A stretch of 62,124 nucleotides of DNA from Volvariella volvacea V23 (taxonomy: Eukaryota; Basidiomycota; Agaricomycetes; Agaricales; Pluteaceae). A program made the translations under genes and the position numbers. Under the pieces are notes generated by a model. It was not told the DNA's origin. It saw nothing but the letters and a program-made list of their open reading frames with translations, and did not search any database. Every line of letters starts with the position of its first letter. Position 1 is the first letter of the stretch. The stretch is from NCBI GenBank assembly GCA_000349905.1, contig KB722763.1:355669-417792 (forward strand), in the 5' to 3' direction. Positions 33,322 through 44,635 of this stretch are shown here, piece by piece.

Positions 33322-35393
33322 ATGTCCAAAAAGTCCTCCTCATCCATGGGGGAGAGCTCCCCAAAGATGAAACAGGCAGCTAGCATCCCCTCTGCGGATA
33401 TTCCAGACGGGGGACTGCAGGCCTGGGCTACCGTCTTCGGTGGCTGGCTCATCTATTTTTGTGGACTAGGGTATGTTATTATCTCAGACTATATTCTAAA
33501 CATCCACCATGAATCTTCTGTCAGCTACTTCAACGCATACGGGTGGGTATCTTCCATGAGCTAATAAACATTTATCTCAATATTGTGCCGGGTCCTTTGT
33601 GGGAATTAGCGTCTTCCAAGGCAAGTATATCACTGTCCCTAACTCTTGACATTTCGCTAATCTCGCAGATAGACTTCTATGTCCGAGAATTCTTAACTTC
33701 GAAGACACCCTCTGAGGTTGCGTAAGTCATGTCGCTGAATTTCCTATCTTTTCGGAGTTGATCTGTCCGATGCAGATGGATAGGCAGTGTTCAGATTGCC
33801 TTGCAGTTCTTCTTGGGTATCCCAGTTGGGATTGCCTTTGATGCTGGATACTTGTGAGTGATTAGAAGCACTCGTTTGCATCTATTAAATGTTCATACGG
33901 TACAAGCCACTACTTAATGATTACAGGCTCCTTGTTGTACTGCTTTTCTCTTTTCATGCTTTCGCTCGCCCAGCCAGGTCAATACTATCAGGTACATTTC
34001 CGCCGTACCGTTCTTCTAGTAGCCTTTCCTCACCGTCGATCCTCGCAGGTCTTCCTAGCGCAAGCAATTGGCATGGGACTTGGCCAAGCGATGACATTTC
34101 TTCCCGCCGTCAGTGTTTTGGCCCATCACTTCTCACGTCGCCGTGGCTTCGCGATAGGAATCATGTTGTCCGGTATGCCACTTGTGATCCCGTGGTTAGG
34201 TGGTTCCGGTATTCAACCAATTCTGCAAAAGGCGCATCGATCGGGGGAATTGTCTTCCCCATAATGCTGAACAAGTTGATTTTCGGAAAACAGGGGTTTG
34301 CTATTGGCGTTCGCGCTTCGGCGGGGGTTGTGACCGGGCTAATGATTATTGCAAATCTTGTGATGAGGAAGAGACCCGAGTCACCCTCGGGTGGAAAAAG
34401 AACTGATTCAGGTTCTGATTCAACGGAGAAGACGAAGATCCCAACACTGCTGAGGGATATCCCGTATATGACCTGTATTGCCGCGTGAGTATATGGTACG
34501 ATCCAAGGTAGGTGACGAAGGCTCATACTATTTACTACAGGGGCGTGCTTGTAACCTTTGGTCTGTTCTACCCTGGTATGCAATGACTGTACACCTCCCC
34601 AGGTTCTTCGCTAACAAAGAGTGATAGTATTTTATTTCCAGCTTTTCTCTATCAAGCATGGCATCGACGAAGAGATAGCTTTCTACACGGTGGGTCGCAC
34701 AGATTTTGGAATTGCTGGTGAATCTGACGAAGGTATGTTCGATTATTTAGGTCTCCTTCATAAATGCTGGGGGATTTGTAGGCAGGCTTATCCCCAATTT
34801 CTTGGCTGATCTTTTTGGCACATACAACGTTTCAATCCCAATCACTTTCTTCTGTGCCGTGATTATTTTTGTTATGCTTGGGATCAATAATATAGCGGGT
34901 GTTGTGGTAGTTTCGACGATTTATGGGGCGATGAATGGCGCGTGTAAGTCACCTATATGCTCCTCTTTAACAAATCAGAGGGGCTTATGCTATCCGGTTA
35001 GATATCTCGTTGACGCCCGCCTTGTTGTCGGACATCTCAAACGATGTTAGTGAAGTAGGGTAAGATAACTACTATATGTTGCCCCTATCCCGTTATTATG
35101 CTGACTTATTCTATAGAGTTCGTATGGGCTTATGGTTTTCCTTTGTTGGTGAGTGTACTCACAGCTCCCAATTCATTTTCTAGCACTCGTAAGAGACAAT
35201 TTCTTACTCTTCACCAGCCGTCGCCGCTTTATTTGGGCAACCGATATGCGGAGCCTTGTTGACTGAAGAATTCATTTGGAGCCATGCAACGATTTTTAGT
35301 GGAGTGTGCATCACTGCAGGGGGCTGCATGCTCGCTTTGTCCAGGTACCTCTTTTTGAAAGAACGAGGGAAAAGTCAATTTGGCCGCGCTTAA
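33322..35393 (+). CDS. MFS transporter, monocarboxylate-permease (MCT) like
   Basis: 440 residues from 14 exons: 33322-33470, 33525-33542, 33610-33620, 33673-33721, 33776-33853, 33907-33991, 34049-34172, 34232-34484, 34541-34575, 34628-34689, 34751-34943, 35002-35059, 35117-35148, 35218-35393. The opening IPDGGLQAWATVFGGWLI is the fungal MCT-family signature at membrane span 1. Typical later motifs are DFYVREFL, WIGSVQIALQFF, HHFSRRRGFAIGI, GGIVFPI and NAGGFVGRLIPNFLAD. A central charged loop (KRPESPSGGKR) separates the two six-helix halves. It probably moves a monocarboxylate or similar organic acid across the plasma membrane, but the substrate cannot be read from sequence. Exons 2 and 3 are only 18 and 11 nt, and intron 3 uses a GC donor (AG|GCAAGT). 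Confidence 0.87.
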
Positions 35394-35664
35394 GCGGTGA
35401 GATTGGTCGTACCTCACTAATACTTGCTAGATGAAACTATGAATGTGGATACGACAACCTATCCTGCTAGTGGCATGTTCATAGCTCTTGATGAGCTTAC
35501 GACCGACACGTAAAGTTACGAATTCCATATTTAATATAGTTGCAATGCATAGCTGGTAGAGAAATTGTTGGACGACACGACGGATAGTTGAATTGCTCGC
35601 AATTGGGTGTCAGGTATGTTCAGTGTCATGGTACTTGCAAAATACGATCAATGTCTAAACATCC

Positions 35665-36085
35665 TTAACTGCGTCCAACTTCACCTTGATCGTCCTCTTC
35701 ATGTACAGTCTTTTGACCTTTGTCTCCCAGTGCAAAGGCTTTAAGCGTCTCTACTGAAGATATAACCCTCGAAAGTGCAAGACGTAAATTACGAAAGTGA
35801 GGATTTGGTTGGGGGAAACGGGCCAGAAAGGTCCCTTTAAGAGCAATAATTGGTCCCCATCTCTCCGCTGGATTGATTCACAAAGGTAGTTCGGGTACGT
35901 CCACTGATTCAAGAAATTCCTGGTGTCATCATGAGTTGAAGGACGTAACTTACGACGCTCTGTTTCTCAATTGCCTCTATCCCCCACGCCCATTGATCAA
36001 AACAACAATGCGCTTTGTGACCCATATTAATTGCATTTAAGGAATCGTGAACCAGTTCATTAACGTCCTCGTTAGTGACTCCCCC
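35665..36085 (-). pseudogene. remnant of an unrecognised protein-coding gene
   Basis: Two coherent minus-strand stretches line up. The first (about 36085-35954) reads VTNEDVNELVHDSLNAI and HCCFDQWAWGIEAIEKQSV, ending at a good GTAAGT donor. The second (35877-35665) reads INPAERWGPIIALKG, then FPQPNPHFRNLRLAL, and ends in a TAA. Joining them in the protein-like frame meets a TGA at 35878-35880, where a Trp codon would fit. The amino-acid composition is much more protein-like than in the surrounding spacer. I do not recognise the family, and the 5' part is not visible. It is either a decayed gene or a gene whose splicing I have misread. Confidence 0.3.
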
Positions 36086-37796
36086 CCCCGGAGAGTAATT
36101 CGATCCAACAATGGGCTTCTTCCTAATGGTGAGTTTAGGCGTCTCAGCGAGGAACGATAGCTGCTATTGTTTCCTTCTTGCAGAGTTAAAACGGCAATAT
36201 ACGTGTGCACTCAAACTCGTCACAAGTCTCATCGGTAATAGGATCCCTACCTTGTACCTATATGTGTTTACATATCAGCATTTGCATGTATTCTGGTCCA
36301 CCTTCTGTGTCTTACAATGCTCCAAAGGACCTTGTCATTTACTGGATTCGCTTGGTCTGACGGATTGGAGGCGTTGCAAACTTACGCGAAGCACAAAACC
36401 AGCATCAAGTATCTTCAGCAACGAAAATTACACACATGGAATAATTAGGCAACTCAAAAAGTCTCAAGCAAGAGTCTTAATAGTCTCAGCAAGTATTGGA
36501 TGGCAGCATGAACAGCACCTGCCCAATCCTCCGCGCAGGCGACAGACCCGCCATTCAAGGAGGTCGTTAATGAGCGAAACAGTATATTGGCATAAATTGA
36601 ATGTGAGCAAGATGGCACGTGCAACGCTATCGGGAGCAGGAAAATTTTCAAGCACTGCGAGGAAAACCACACGGGAGGGGATGGCCAATGGCGAGGAGGT
36701 CACTATTCCGAGATCTAAGTCCTTTTTCAGGAGCGCCAGGCAGTAGTCAAAAAGTGGTAAGCTCATGCTCAGAAGCGAGATGATGGCGAAGGACAATGGA
36801 CAAAAGTTAGGAGAGCTTCAGACGGGAGTCTTTAGATAGTATGTCGCACGATTACCTCCTGTCGTATTCCATTAGGCTCCAAGTCGTGTCACTCACCCAA
36901 GTTTTTGAAGCACGTTTGTCATGTGCTAGGACATATGTTTTATTTGGGGGAATCTGCGAACAATATGCCAAGACCATGTAGTGTTGCCGCGAGGTGAGTT
37001 TGAAGTGAAGCGGCTAACTTGAATCTGGGCGAACTGCAAGGCGATACCCGGCCACAGGCTGGTTCAGATTGATTCAGCCACACGAAATAGGCGGTGGTTG
37101 AACCTGGCTGCATGTAAAGTTCAGTGGTATTCGGGTTTCTGAACTGGCGATTTACACGTGTCCGCAGTAAAAGGTCCTAAAGTGAAGAGATAAAATCTAT
37201 CAACAAGCTGGAAGGAAAAATAAAAGGAATGTATATAGTGCAATCATAAACGGTCGTATCCGAGTCGTGTATCGTGTTTATTCGAGGCCTAGGGCTAGTT
37301 ACTACGGATCAGGAGAGCTTGTAAATGCGAATACTTGTAGGCTAAAAGAATGAATAATCAACGAGTGTTGGAATAGCATAGATCCAGTAAGTAAGGACAG
37401 GTAAGTGGTATCGACTAGTGATAGTAGGTAATATCATGGTGGTATATATCATATCAATAGAGTACCTTGGGTTTCTCGGGCCGGCCCATGTCGTCGTTAT
37501 TAGAACAGCAGAGATTATGGAATAGAGAGGATATTACAACACCGAGACATACCTGAACTGAGGATATAATAGGATACTGGGCAAGTAAGCACAAGCGATG
37601 ATAATAGCGGGGCCCGACACGTTGCGAGTTGCTGGTCTGGATCCTTCCAAACGAGACAAAAAATACAGTATAACAAAAACACGGCACGAAGCGGAGAGGG
37701 ATTAAAGCAAGAGAAATGTGTCCGGTTGGGATGAAGTGAAGGAAGGTGGTGTACACCTATTCCTTGATGTCCATTGTCCATTGTCCGTTGGGTGAT
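36086..37796. other. intergenic region
   Basis: About 1.7 kb before the 3' end of protein Y. Short minus-strand frames at 36454-36796 are Leu- and Ala-rich and might be further scraps of the decayed gene at 35665-36085, but no domain or splice pattern supports that. Nothing else is seen. Confidence 0.45.
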
Positions 37797-40205
37797 TTAC
37801 GGCGAAGGGAAAGAAGCCAGCCCCGAACTAGAGAGATTCGGGCTGGACATTGACGCCATTAGAACATGCATATGGTTATGAGAAGGTTGTGAACGAAGAA
37901 TATGGTTCGGGTTGAATCCGAGTCCCAAGCCGATGGGGATTTCGGGGAGGGGTAGAAAGACTGGGACGCGAGAGGAGGAAGGTGAAGGTAAAGGGGTGGG
38001 AGGAGGTGAAGCAGGCGGAGAAGCAGGCAGGTGATCCTGGGGTGAAGCCAGCTCTGGTTCTTCAGAGTCTGCAATCGGACCCATTTGGGAATCCGGGTCT
38101 CCTGAACCAGAAACTGTGGAAGAACGATTGCGAGCACGGGGAGAAGAGGGTGTAGCAAAAGATGTCGCAGAGCGCATGGAAGGTAAGGAGAAGCGAGAAA
38201 TGGTTCTGAACCTTGGTCTGAATTTGAATTGGGTTTGGGAGGTTGGGTTTGAGGAGGGGGATTGAGAGCGGGCACGGAAGATTGTGGAGGTTGAGGTGGG
38301 CGAGGTGGGGGGTGTGGGAGGGACATTGAAATTGACATTGGCATGGTTAGTAACAGTAGTATTATGATCACTTAGGTTTGCGTTGGAGTCGCCTGGATCA
38401 CGGGGTGTAGAGTCAACCCGGACCCGAGGCGACGCTGGTCTAGGGGTAGGAGTAGGAGTAGGAGAAGAAGGACGAGAAGAGGTGGTAGCAGCGGGTGTAG
38501 TAGGAATAATAGAAGGAGTGGTAGTTCCTTCAATAAATCTAGAAGACCGAACCTCCGGGATGGCTTCCAATTTGATTGGTTCTAGTTTGATGGGTCCTGT
38601 TGGGAGGCCTAGGGGTGGAAGGAAAGAGATAGGTTGTGGTTCGGGGGTTTGAATTGGACTGGGAGTGAAAGTGGGAACGTTGAATACCTTGTTGTCTTGT
38701 TTGCTTGCTTGGGAGTGGGTAGGCGGCGGGGTGGTGGTGCCGAAGAATTTGGGCGTAGGTTTAGTGAAGGAGATTGCCCTGGCCCTGGGAGTTGGAGTGG
38801 AGCGGGGGGAGGATGTGATCCCTGGGCTCTCCGGAAGGGTTGGGAGGGTAGCGAAGCTCGGTGGAGCACTAAGCTCAGATTGCGAGCTGGTGTTCAGGTT
38901 GGCACTGGCCATTGTGGGAGCGGCGAGCCTTGTTGGGGCCTCGTTTTCCTTTGGAAGCTTGGGAAGGCTGGTGAGGGGAGGTACAGCACCCAGATCTGAG
39001 CGTGAGTCGTTCTTTGAATTGGAGCTGGAGACCGTAGCGATAGGAGGGGCGGCAGATGGTACCTCGATGTCCTTGACTTCGACATCCTTGGAAAGAGCGG
39101 GAAGGGTGGATAGAGCAGGAAGAGCAGGAAGGGTAGGGAGGGTGCCCAACTCCGAAGGAGAAACTGGCTCAGACCCTGATACCTTACCGGTTGCGATTTG
39201 GGTGCTTGATCCCGAGCTAGTGCTAGCAACAGGCGCCTTTGATCTTTGGTGCCGCGCAGTGTAGTATTCCAGTGGTCGACTTGTCAACCGGCGAACTGTC
39301 AGCGATCTCTCGCTGACGAGGACATTGCTCTCCCAAGCTTCAGACGAAGTTGGGGAAGATACCTTCTCCCAGTCCTCGTCGAGGCTTGGAGGTCGACTCT
39401 TTTGATAGTGGTATTGCCTTGGTGGAGAGCTCGCGCCAGAGCCGGAGGGCTCCCCCCTTTCACCAGGAGACGAAGTCGAAAAGCTACGCGTATGAGTAGG
39501 CGCCGGTGGCAGCGGCTTTCGGCGTTCCAAATTGGGATTAAGAGACCGCGAACGACGAGTGAAGATGGAACGGATGGCCATGGGTTTGGAACGTCGATTG
39601 TCCTCTGTGTCTGAACTGGCGCCTCCTCCACTACTGCTACCACCAAGAAAAGAGTTCCTCCATCGACCTACATTACTGCGTCCCCGAGATCGGAATCCAA
39701 AGGTAGCGGCCAGTTTGGAAGATATGGATTCGAGGCCACCTCCTGTGCTACGGGAATTGCCAGTGTTACCCCTCCTTCGGAAACCAAATTGCTCGGTATG
39801 GTCTTCTGGATCATCTTCCCCGCGTATTGATCTTGTAGCACCACCACGTGAAGAAGGCATTGAAGTACCACCTGCACTTGAAGTCGCGCCTCCACCACCT
39901 CCAGCATGCGCAGCAGTTTGGTTGGAATTAAATTTTAGAACCCTCGACCTTCCGCGACGGATAGCATTGACCATGCCATGACCTAGAGGGTAGCTGCTGT
40001 AATCGCGTTGGAGAGGCTGCTGGGGGTCGGTGAACATCCAGTCGGCTACGCGGCCATTGTCGTCCAGGGCGCCGAGTTGAATGCAGACGTTGAGGACAGA
40101 GGCGCGGATGTCGGCAGTGTCGGTGGAGTCGATGGAGGAGTCGCCGGAGGAGGAGGTGGATCGGTGGGAGCGCGTGCGCGAGCGTGAGCGCTGTCGGGAT
40201 GACAT
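37797..40205 (-). CDS. large Ser/Pro/Thr-rich protein Y with N-terminal module shared with X
   Basis: 802 residues without introns, starting MSSRQRSRSRTRSH at ATG 40205. The frame is open for about 100 codons further upstream, but without an ATG. About residues 33-62 hold the module also seen in protein X: IRASVLNVCIQLG and VADWMFTD. A short conserved basic stretch follows (GMVNAIRRGRSRVLKF), then Gly/Ser/Arg-rich and long Ser/Pro/Thr-rich disorder. Arg/Ser-rich pieces such as RSIFTRRSRSLNP are candidate phosphorylation or basic-localisation sites. The C-terminal tail HMHVLMASMSSPNLSSSG may be conserved. There are no membrane segments or catalytic motifs. Function is unknown; X and Y probably belong to one fungal family of regulatory or cytoskeletal scaffolds. 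Confidence 0.7.
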   Translation of the reverse strand: MSSRQRSRSRTRSHRSTSSSGDSSIDSTDTADIRASVLNVCIQLGALDDNGRVADWMFTDPQQPLQRDYSSYPLGHGMVNAIRRGRSRVLKFNSNQTAAHAGGGGGATSSAGGTSMPSSRGGATRSIRGEDDPEDHTEQFGFRRRGNTGNSRSTGGGLESISSKLAATFGFRSRGRSNVGRWRNSFLGGSSSGGGASSDTEDNRRSKPMAIRSIFTRRSRSLNPNLERRKPLPPAPTHTRSFSTSSPGERGEPSGSGASSPPRQYHYQKSRPPSLDEDWEKVSSPTSSEAWESNVLVSERSLTVRRLTSRPLEYYTARHQRSKAPVASTSSGSSTQIATGKVSGSEPVSPSELGTLPTLPALPALSTLPALSKDVEVKDIEVPSAAPPIATVSSSNSKNDSRSDLGAVPPLTSLPKLPKENEAPTRLAAPTMASANLNTSSQSELSAPPSFATLPTLPESPGITSSPRSTPTPRARAISFTKPTPKFFGTTTPPPTHSQASKQDNKVFNVPTFTPSPIQTPEPQPISFLPPLGLPTGPIKLEPIKLEAIPEVRSSRFIEGTTTPSIIPTTPAATTSSRPSSPTPTPTPRPASPRVRVDSTPRDPGDSNANLSDHNTTVTNHANVNFNVPPTPPTSPTSTSTIFRARSQSPSSNPTSQTQFKFRPRFRTISRFSLPSMRSATSFATPSSPRARNRSSTVSGSGDPDSQMGPIADSEEPELASPQDHLPASPPASPPPTPLPSPSSSRVPVFLPLPEIPIGLGLGFNPNHILRSQPSHNHMHVLMASMSSPNLSSSGLASFPSP

Positions 40206-41267
40206 CGTGATGAATTCTCCGCTCGACCGAGTGTAGTCGGTGATAACGACTGAATGGGTGGGTGATGAAGTGGAATGTGATGATCGTCGGTGGGATAGAG
40301 ATTGATTTGTTAGTGGCTCTCCCGAGAACAGCTTTGCAAAGTGGAGCGTACCTATAGTTAATGCTTGTCTTGACCTTGGGTGTGGAGGTGAGAGAGACGG
40401 AGGGGGAAGAGGTGGAGATTGCACCACAACGTGGATTTGACCGCTGGTAAAGGATGCCCGGAGCTGATGAAAGGACGAGAAATGGCGAAAGGTGGATTGC
40501 AAGGCAACGTGTGTTACACTTACTACAAAAGAGCGAAACCAAGCCTCGAGGCCTGCAGGGACTTTGAAAAGATGAAAAAGGGTCTAGATGAGGTGGTGTG
40601 GTGTTGTGGTGTGTTCAGGTTCTCCGGGCTGATAAAGAGTCGGCGTGGAGGAAACGCGAATGGCTGTACGCGTAGATTGTGCCCTCGTTCAGATAATAAT
40701 TTCACGCGGGACAGCGGAGGCGTACCTGTCAAGATGAGAACGCGATGTTAATGCCTGTTGAGCGAATGAGCGTGCACCGCTGTACGTACTGCGCAACCTG
40801 CCACGACGTGACGCGAATCCAGAGCAGCACAGAGCAACCGAGGACACCGTGCGTCAGCGCTCCTGGTCGACGTTGTCGTCGAGTGGAGACTTCGAGCAGG
40901 AGAACGGAATAACTTGATTTCGCGAGTTTGTTACCTTGGCAATCCTTTCTTTGGGATGCCGTGATATAGCCGTGCTGCTTCTTATTAGTATTCCGAGTAG
41001 GCCATCACCATGTGTATGCAACGAGGTGATAGGCCATTTGGTTATCCGTTCATTGCGAGAGGGAGGAAGACGCGTGAATTGTCAGTATGAGAGGATGCTG
41101 GCAAGACGGATCAGCTGAGGAATTTTTTATTCGGTTTATTACATGCAGGATAGCGACGGGTTAATCACCCACGCGTTTAAATGTCATGACAGTCTGGACT
41201 AGCCTGAATAGCGTCATCGCAGTCCTGGTGAGGGCAATTAATCATAATACAGATATATACGAAAGCG
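40206..41267. other. intergenic region
   Basis: About 1.06 kb between the start of protein Y and the stop of the aminopeptidase gene, both on the minus strand. It should hold the promoter and leader of protein Y. A pyrimidine/purine-skewed stretch near 40380-40420 is present. No gene is seen. Confidence 0.5.
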
Positions 41268-43133
41268 TTACAGTTCTCCAGAACATACGCCCTCCACCCA
41301 CGCTGTATCACTCCGTACAGTCGTCAAGTTTTCATATCCCTCTTGAGTGATTACGACGACATCCTCGATTCTGACACCACCAACGCTTTCATATCGTTTG
41401 AGGACATCTTGGTCAATGTGCTTTGAGTCCCGCACAGGGGCAATCAGGTGTGGGGAGAAATAGACTCCGGGCTCAACAGTCTGGCAATAGTGGTCAGCTG
41501 GGTGGCACGCTTGAGCAAATGGCTCGACTTACCACTACCATGTTGACCTCGAGAGGCAACCTCAATCTGAGATACGTGTAGAAACTTTCGTGATCAATGG
41601 CTCCTTTTGGGATAGTGTTATTGACGGCAGGCTTGCTGGCGCTGGGCACGTCGTGGACATCTAATCCGAGGGAGTGCCCGACTCCATGTGGGAAGAATGC
41701 GCTGCTCACTCCGGATGCAAGGATGGCCTCTTCAGAGTTCCACGAGCCTGATCCAGGAGAGTTGGGGGATTTAAAGATACCTAAGCGTTGGAAACCTTTG
41801 ACTAGTGTTTGGTGACAGATGAGCTGAATGGTGTCCCAGTGTACACCTGCTTTGATGGCATCAAAGGAGCGCTAGGGTGGGAGGTGAATACTAGTGGAGT
41901 ATATGCGCACAATTGAATACCTTTTGCATTTCAAGAACCAATTCATAAATTGCACGAGCCTCTGGAGTGAATTTACCGCCATTGCCGACAGGCATGGTAC
42001 GAGTAATGTCGGATGCATGGCAGTTCCATTCACAGCCAGCATCAATGAGCAACACTTGAGGATCGAGAACTTTTCCGTTTGAATCATGAGAAAACTCGTT
42101 CTTGTTGTGGTGGTCGTGTGGTTTCACAGGACCCCAGGCGAATTCACGGTCGTTGCAACAGTAGTGCAGTGTAGAGGCTCGTGTAGACGCAGCAACGATC
42201 GGCAGATAGGCTTGGTGGACGGCACTAAAGAGGAATTAGCAAGAGCATGTGGGTGGGCGAGAGATAGAAACACACCCTTCCCGACGACAGGAAGCAACGA
42301 ACACGGCTTCGGCTTCGGCTTCCTTCTCGATGAGCCATTCGCCAGGAAGGAGAGGCCTGTTGCCCGCCCCGGCAGCTTTTACGATACCACCTTGGACAGC
42401 CTTGCCGAGCAATCGCATAATGACCTCGTGTGCGCGGGAGCTGATGGCATTGGCATGTCGAATTTCGGCGATCTCGTGTTCATCCTTGGTTAGCCTTGCT
42501 TGGTGTACAGCAGGAAGGAGGTAGAGATCAGTGACTGCCGCATCATCGTGGCTCAGGATCAACTGGGTGTATTCTGCAGGAATAGTTGGGAACTGGGGCG
42601 AGTTCCTTGGGAGGGTGTGGAATAAAGCGCCAGGAAGGGCCTTGATAAGACGCTTAATAGATGCAGGGAGGGAGGCAGGATGATCGACACGGGTGACGTC
42701 GTGGGTCTGACCGGCAACTTCCAAGGATGGCGGTGGAACGGACCACATCATGTCTGCGAGAGATGCCTCCGGGATGAAGAGCTCGACGGACGGGTTGTGC
42801 TCGAGCGATATGCCGGGCTGATACGCCACGAGGAGGTAGGACGACGGCACGGTGCATCCCGAGAGATAGAAAAAGTTGGACTCTTGGCGGAAGACAAGCT
42901 CGCGATCAGTGTCGTTTCGAAAGCCAGTCACCTCCCCGGCGAGAAGCAGCACTTGGGGCTGGGAGATGTGAGCGGGCTGGGCTGTGGGCGGGTGGATGAC
43001 GCACCTTGAGCCGCTCGCTGGCGGGCAGGAGGGAGACGAGACGGTCGAGAGTCTTGCGGGCGTGTTTCTGGGCTGGACCAAGAGTCAGACGACGGCAGAG
43101 CTAGCTCACTGTCTGCGAACCTGCGTACACCAT
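41268..43133 (-). CDS. PEPP: Xaa-Pro aminopeptidase / prolidase, M24B family
   Basis: 541 residues from six exons: 43133-43110, 43067-43005, 42958-42276, 42224-41921, 41871-41533, 41480-41268. It removes the N-terminal residue of peptides of the X-Pro type, using two metal ions (usually Mn). The N-terminal AMPP_N domain is seen in [20 protein letters not shown]. All five metal ligands are present: D318 and D329 ([16 protein letters not shown]), H424 (HGVGHSLG), E474 (TVEPGVYF) and E510 (RIEDVVV). There is no signal peptide, so it is cytosolic. The first exon is only 24 nt and the first intron 42 nt, so the exact start is less certain than the rest. It faces RRP42 with only 86 bp between start codons. 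Confidence 0.9.
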
Positions 43134-43219
43134 GGCGACTCTGCTCAAGAGGCGTCTGCCCGGATCTCGGTCTCTTCCCGCCACCACCTTCCCCTTTTGG
43201 CCATCTCTCTTTTCACCAA
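43134..43219. promoter_or_regulatory. very short bidirectional promoter
   Basis: Only 86 bp separate the start codons of the Xaa-Pro aminopeptidase (minus strand) and RRP42 (plus strand). The aminopeptidase ATG sits in the palindrome CCATGG. No TATA box is evident; pyrimidine-rich tracts are present. If the 24-nt first exon of the aminopeptidase is wrong, the gap could be somewhat larger. Confidence 0.5.
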
Positions 43220-44408
43220 ATGTCGGCCATCTCGCTGTCCAAGGCCGAAAAGTCCTTCATCCACGCTGGCATTCTTGCCAGTCCCCCCCAGAGAAAAGAC
43301 GGGCGGGCATTGGAAGAGTTCAGAAACGTTGCCCTCGAGACCGGCGTTGCGCCTCTAGCTAACGGCAGCGCCAGAGTCAACATCGGGAGACACCCCCGCG
43401 AGGGCGGGGGAGGAACCGAGGTGCTCGCCGCGACCAAGCTGGAGGTCGAGGATGTCGAGTCGGACGAGAGCGTAGACGGCGGCAGAATCGTCTGTGCAGT
43501 CACTTGGTGCGTCGATGCACCCAGCCACCGCTTCGTGAAACATTGATTGGTGCTGGTCGTGAAGATTAGTTCCCCAGCAGCATACCCGCATTTATCCACA
43601 GCCGCACTCGAGGATCTCCAACAGGATTTTACGACGCTCGTTCATCAAACCCTTTCCCACCCTTCACTCCACCCTGCAAACCTTTCTATCATACCCAAAA
43701 AGAAATCGTGGCTGCTTATCCTGGACCTTGTGGTCCTGTCTGACTCGGGCAATGTCTATGATGCCTTGTTCATGGCAGCAAGAGCTGCCTTATGGGACAC
43801 CAAGGTCCCAAGAACAAGAGTGGTCGAGCTGAATCTCTCCAGTGCGATCAAGACAACCACACCAAGCGCTTCAGAGGGTATGGATGTCGACACAGACGCA
43901 AACCCCGAAAGTGGTCTGGATACGAGACGACGTCCGCCAGCACAAGACTTTGATCTCCCGGATTATTGGGACGAGGGTGAAGATTTGCAGGGCAAGCAGA
44001 GATGGCCTGTTTGTCTTACCTTCAACGTTGTGCGTGTGTACGTTATCGGGGCTGATACCAGCTTGAACTCGTCAACTGCAGGTACCAAAAGCCCATTTCT
44101 TTGATGCGACCTTGGAAGAAGAGGCTGCTGTGCCTGTACGCCTTCTGGTTATGTACTCGTTTGAAGCGAACATTCCCGCCGTCCAGGCTATTCGTGTCAT
44201 AGGTCCGGCAGAACTCCAACTGGAGTACATACAAAAACTCGTCCAGGTATGTATCATTTCCGGCACGACTACTGCTTTTACATTGTCGTTATCTCAGGAC
44301 GGACAAAAGCCTGCCAAGCTCTTGTTTGATGCTTTGGGGCGAAAATTCAGCGACGAGGATCTTAGGAGAAACACGAAAGAGAAGGAAAGATTTGCTGCTG
44401 CTCGGTGA
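43220..44408 (+). CDS. RRP42: exosome complex component Rrp42
   Basis: 340 residues from four exons: 43220-43506, 43570-44029, 44082-44246, 44298-44408. It is a subunit of the six-member RNase PH-like ring of the nuclear and cytoplasmic RNA exosome, where it is structural rather than catalytic. Diagnostic motifs are LSKAEKSFIHAGILASP, RKDGRALEEFRNVALETG, NGSARVNIG, then EVLAATKLEVEDV in the first half. The second half has SPAAYPHLSTAALEDLQ, KKKSWLLILDLVVLSDSGNVYDA, FDLPDYWDEGEDL (a fungal insertion) and VPKAHFFDATLEEEA. The C-terminal helix includes LFDALGRKFSDEDLRR. The start at 43220 opens directly on the conserved N-terminus. Gene order: divergent from PEPP, 227 bp before the GH5 gene. Confidence 0.93.
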
Positions 44409-44635
44409 CTGTATCCAGCTCTTGTCTTTCCAAATACAATAGATGTCCTTCAGCCCCTCCGTCCGACAAAGTAAGCTTGACTGAATGGCCGTCGTTGCTC
44501 TCAAAATTCGGCGAAATCCCGGCGCTGAGATTAATCAGTGAGCCTTGGGTGTTCAGCTGACGCTTAAGCAGTATACCGCCGGCCCGTAACCAAGTGTAGA
44601 CAGGGGAGCGCATCTCCTCTATCAGACTATCAGTC

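Noticed and set aside
36454..36796. Leu/Ala-rich minus-strand frames that might be membrane segments
   Set aside because: Two overlapping frames look equally plausible, neither has a domain or splice context, and the composition is what random pyrimidine-rich sequence gives.
40206..40502. About 100 extra N-terminal codons for protein Y
   Set aside because: The frame is open but lacks an ATG; the first ATG is at 40205 and begins a typical basic leader before the shared module.
43132..43362. A plus-strand frame starting at the ATG inside CCATGG, upstream of RRP42
   Set aside because: It is in a different frame from RRP42 and overlaps its conserved N-terminus; RRP42 starts at 43220.
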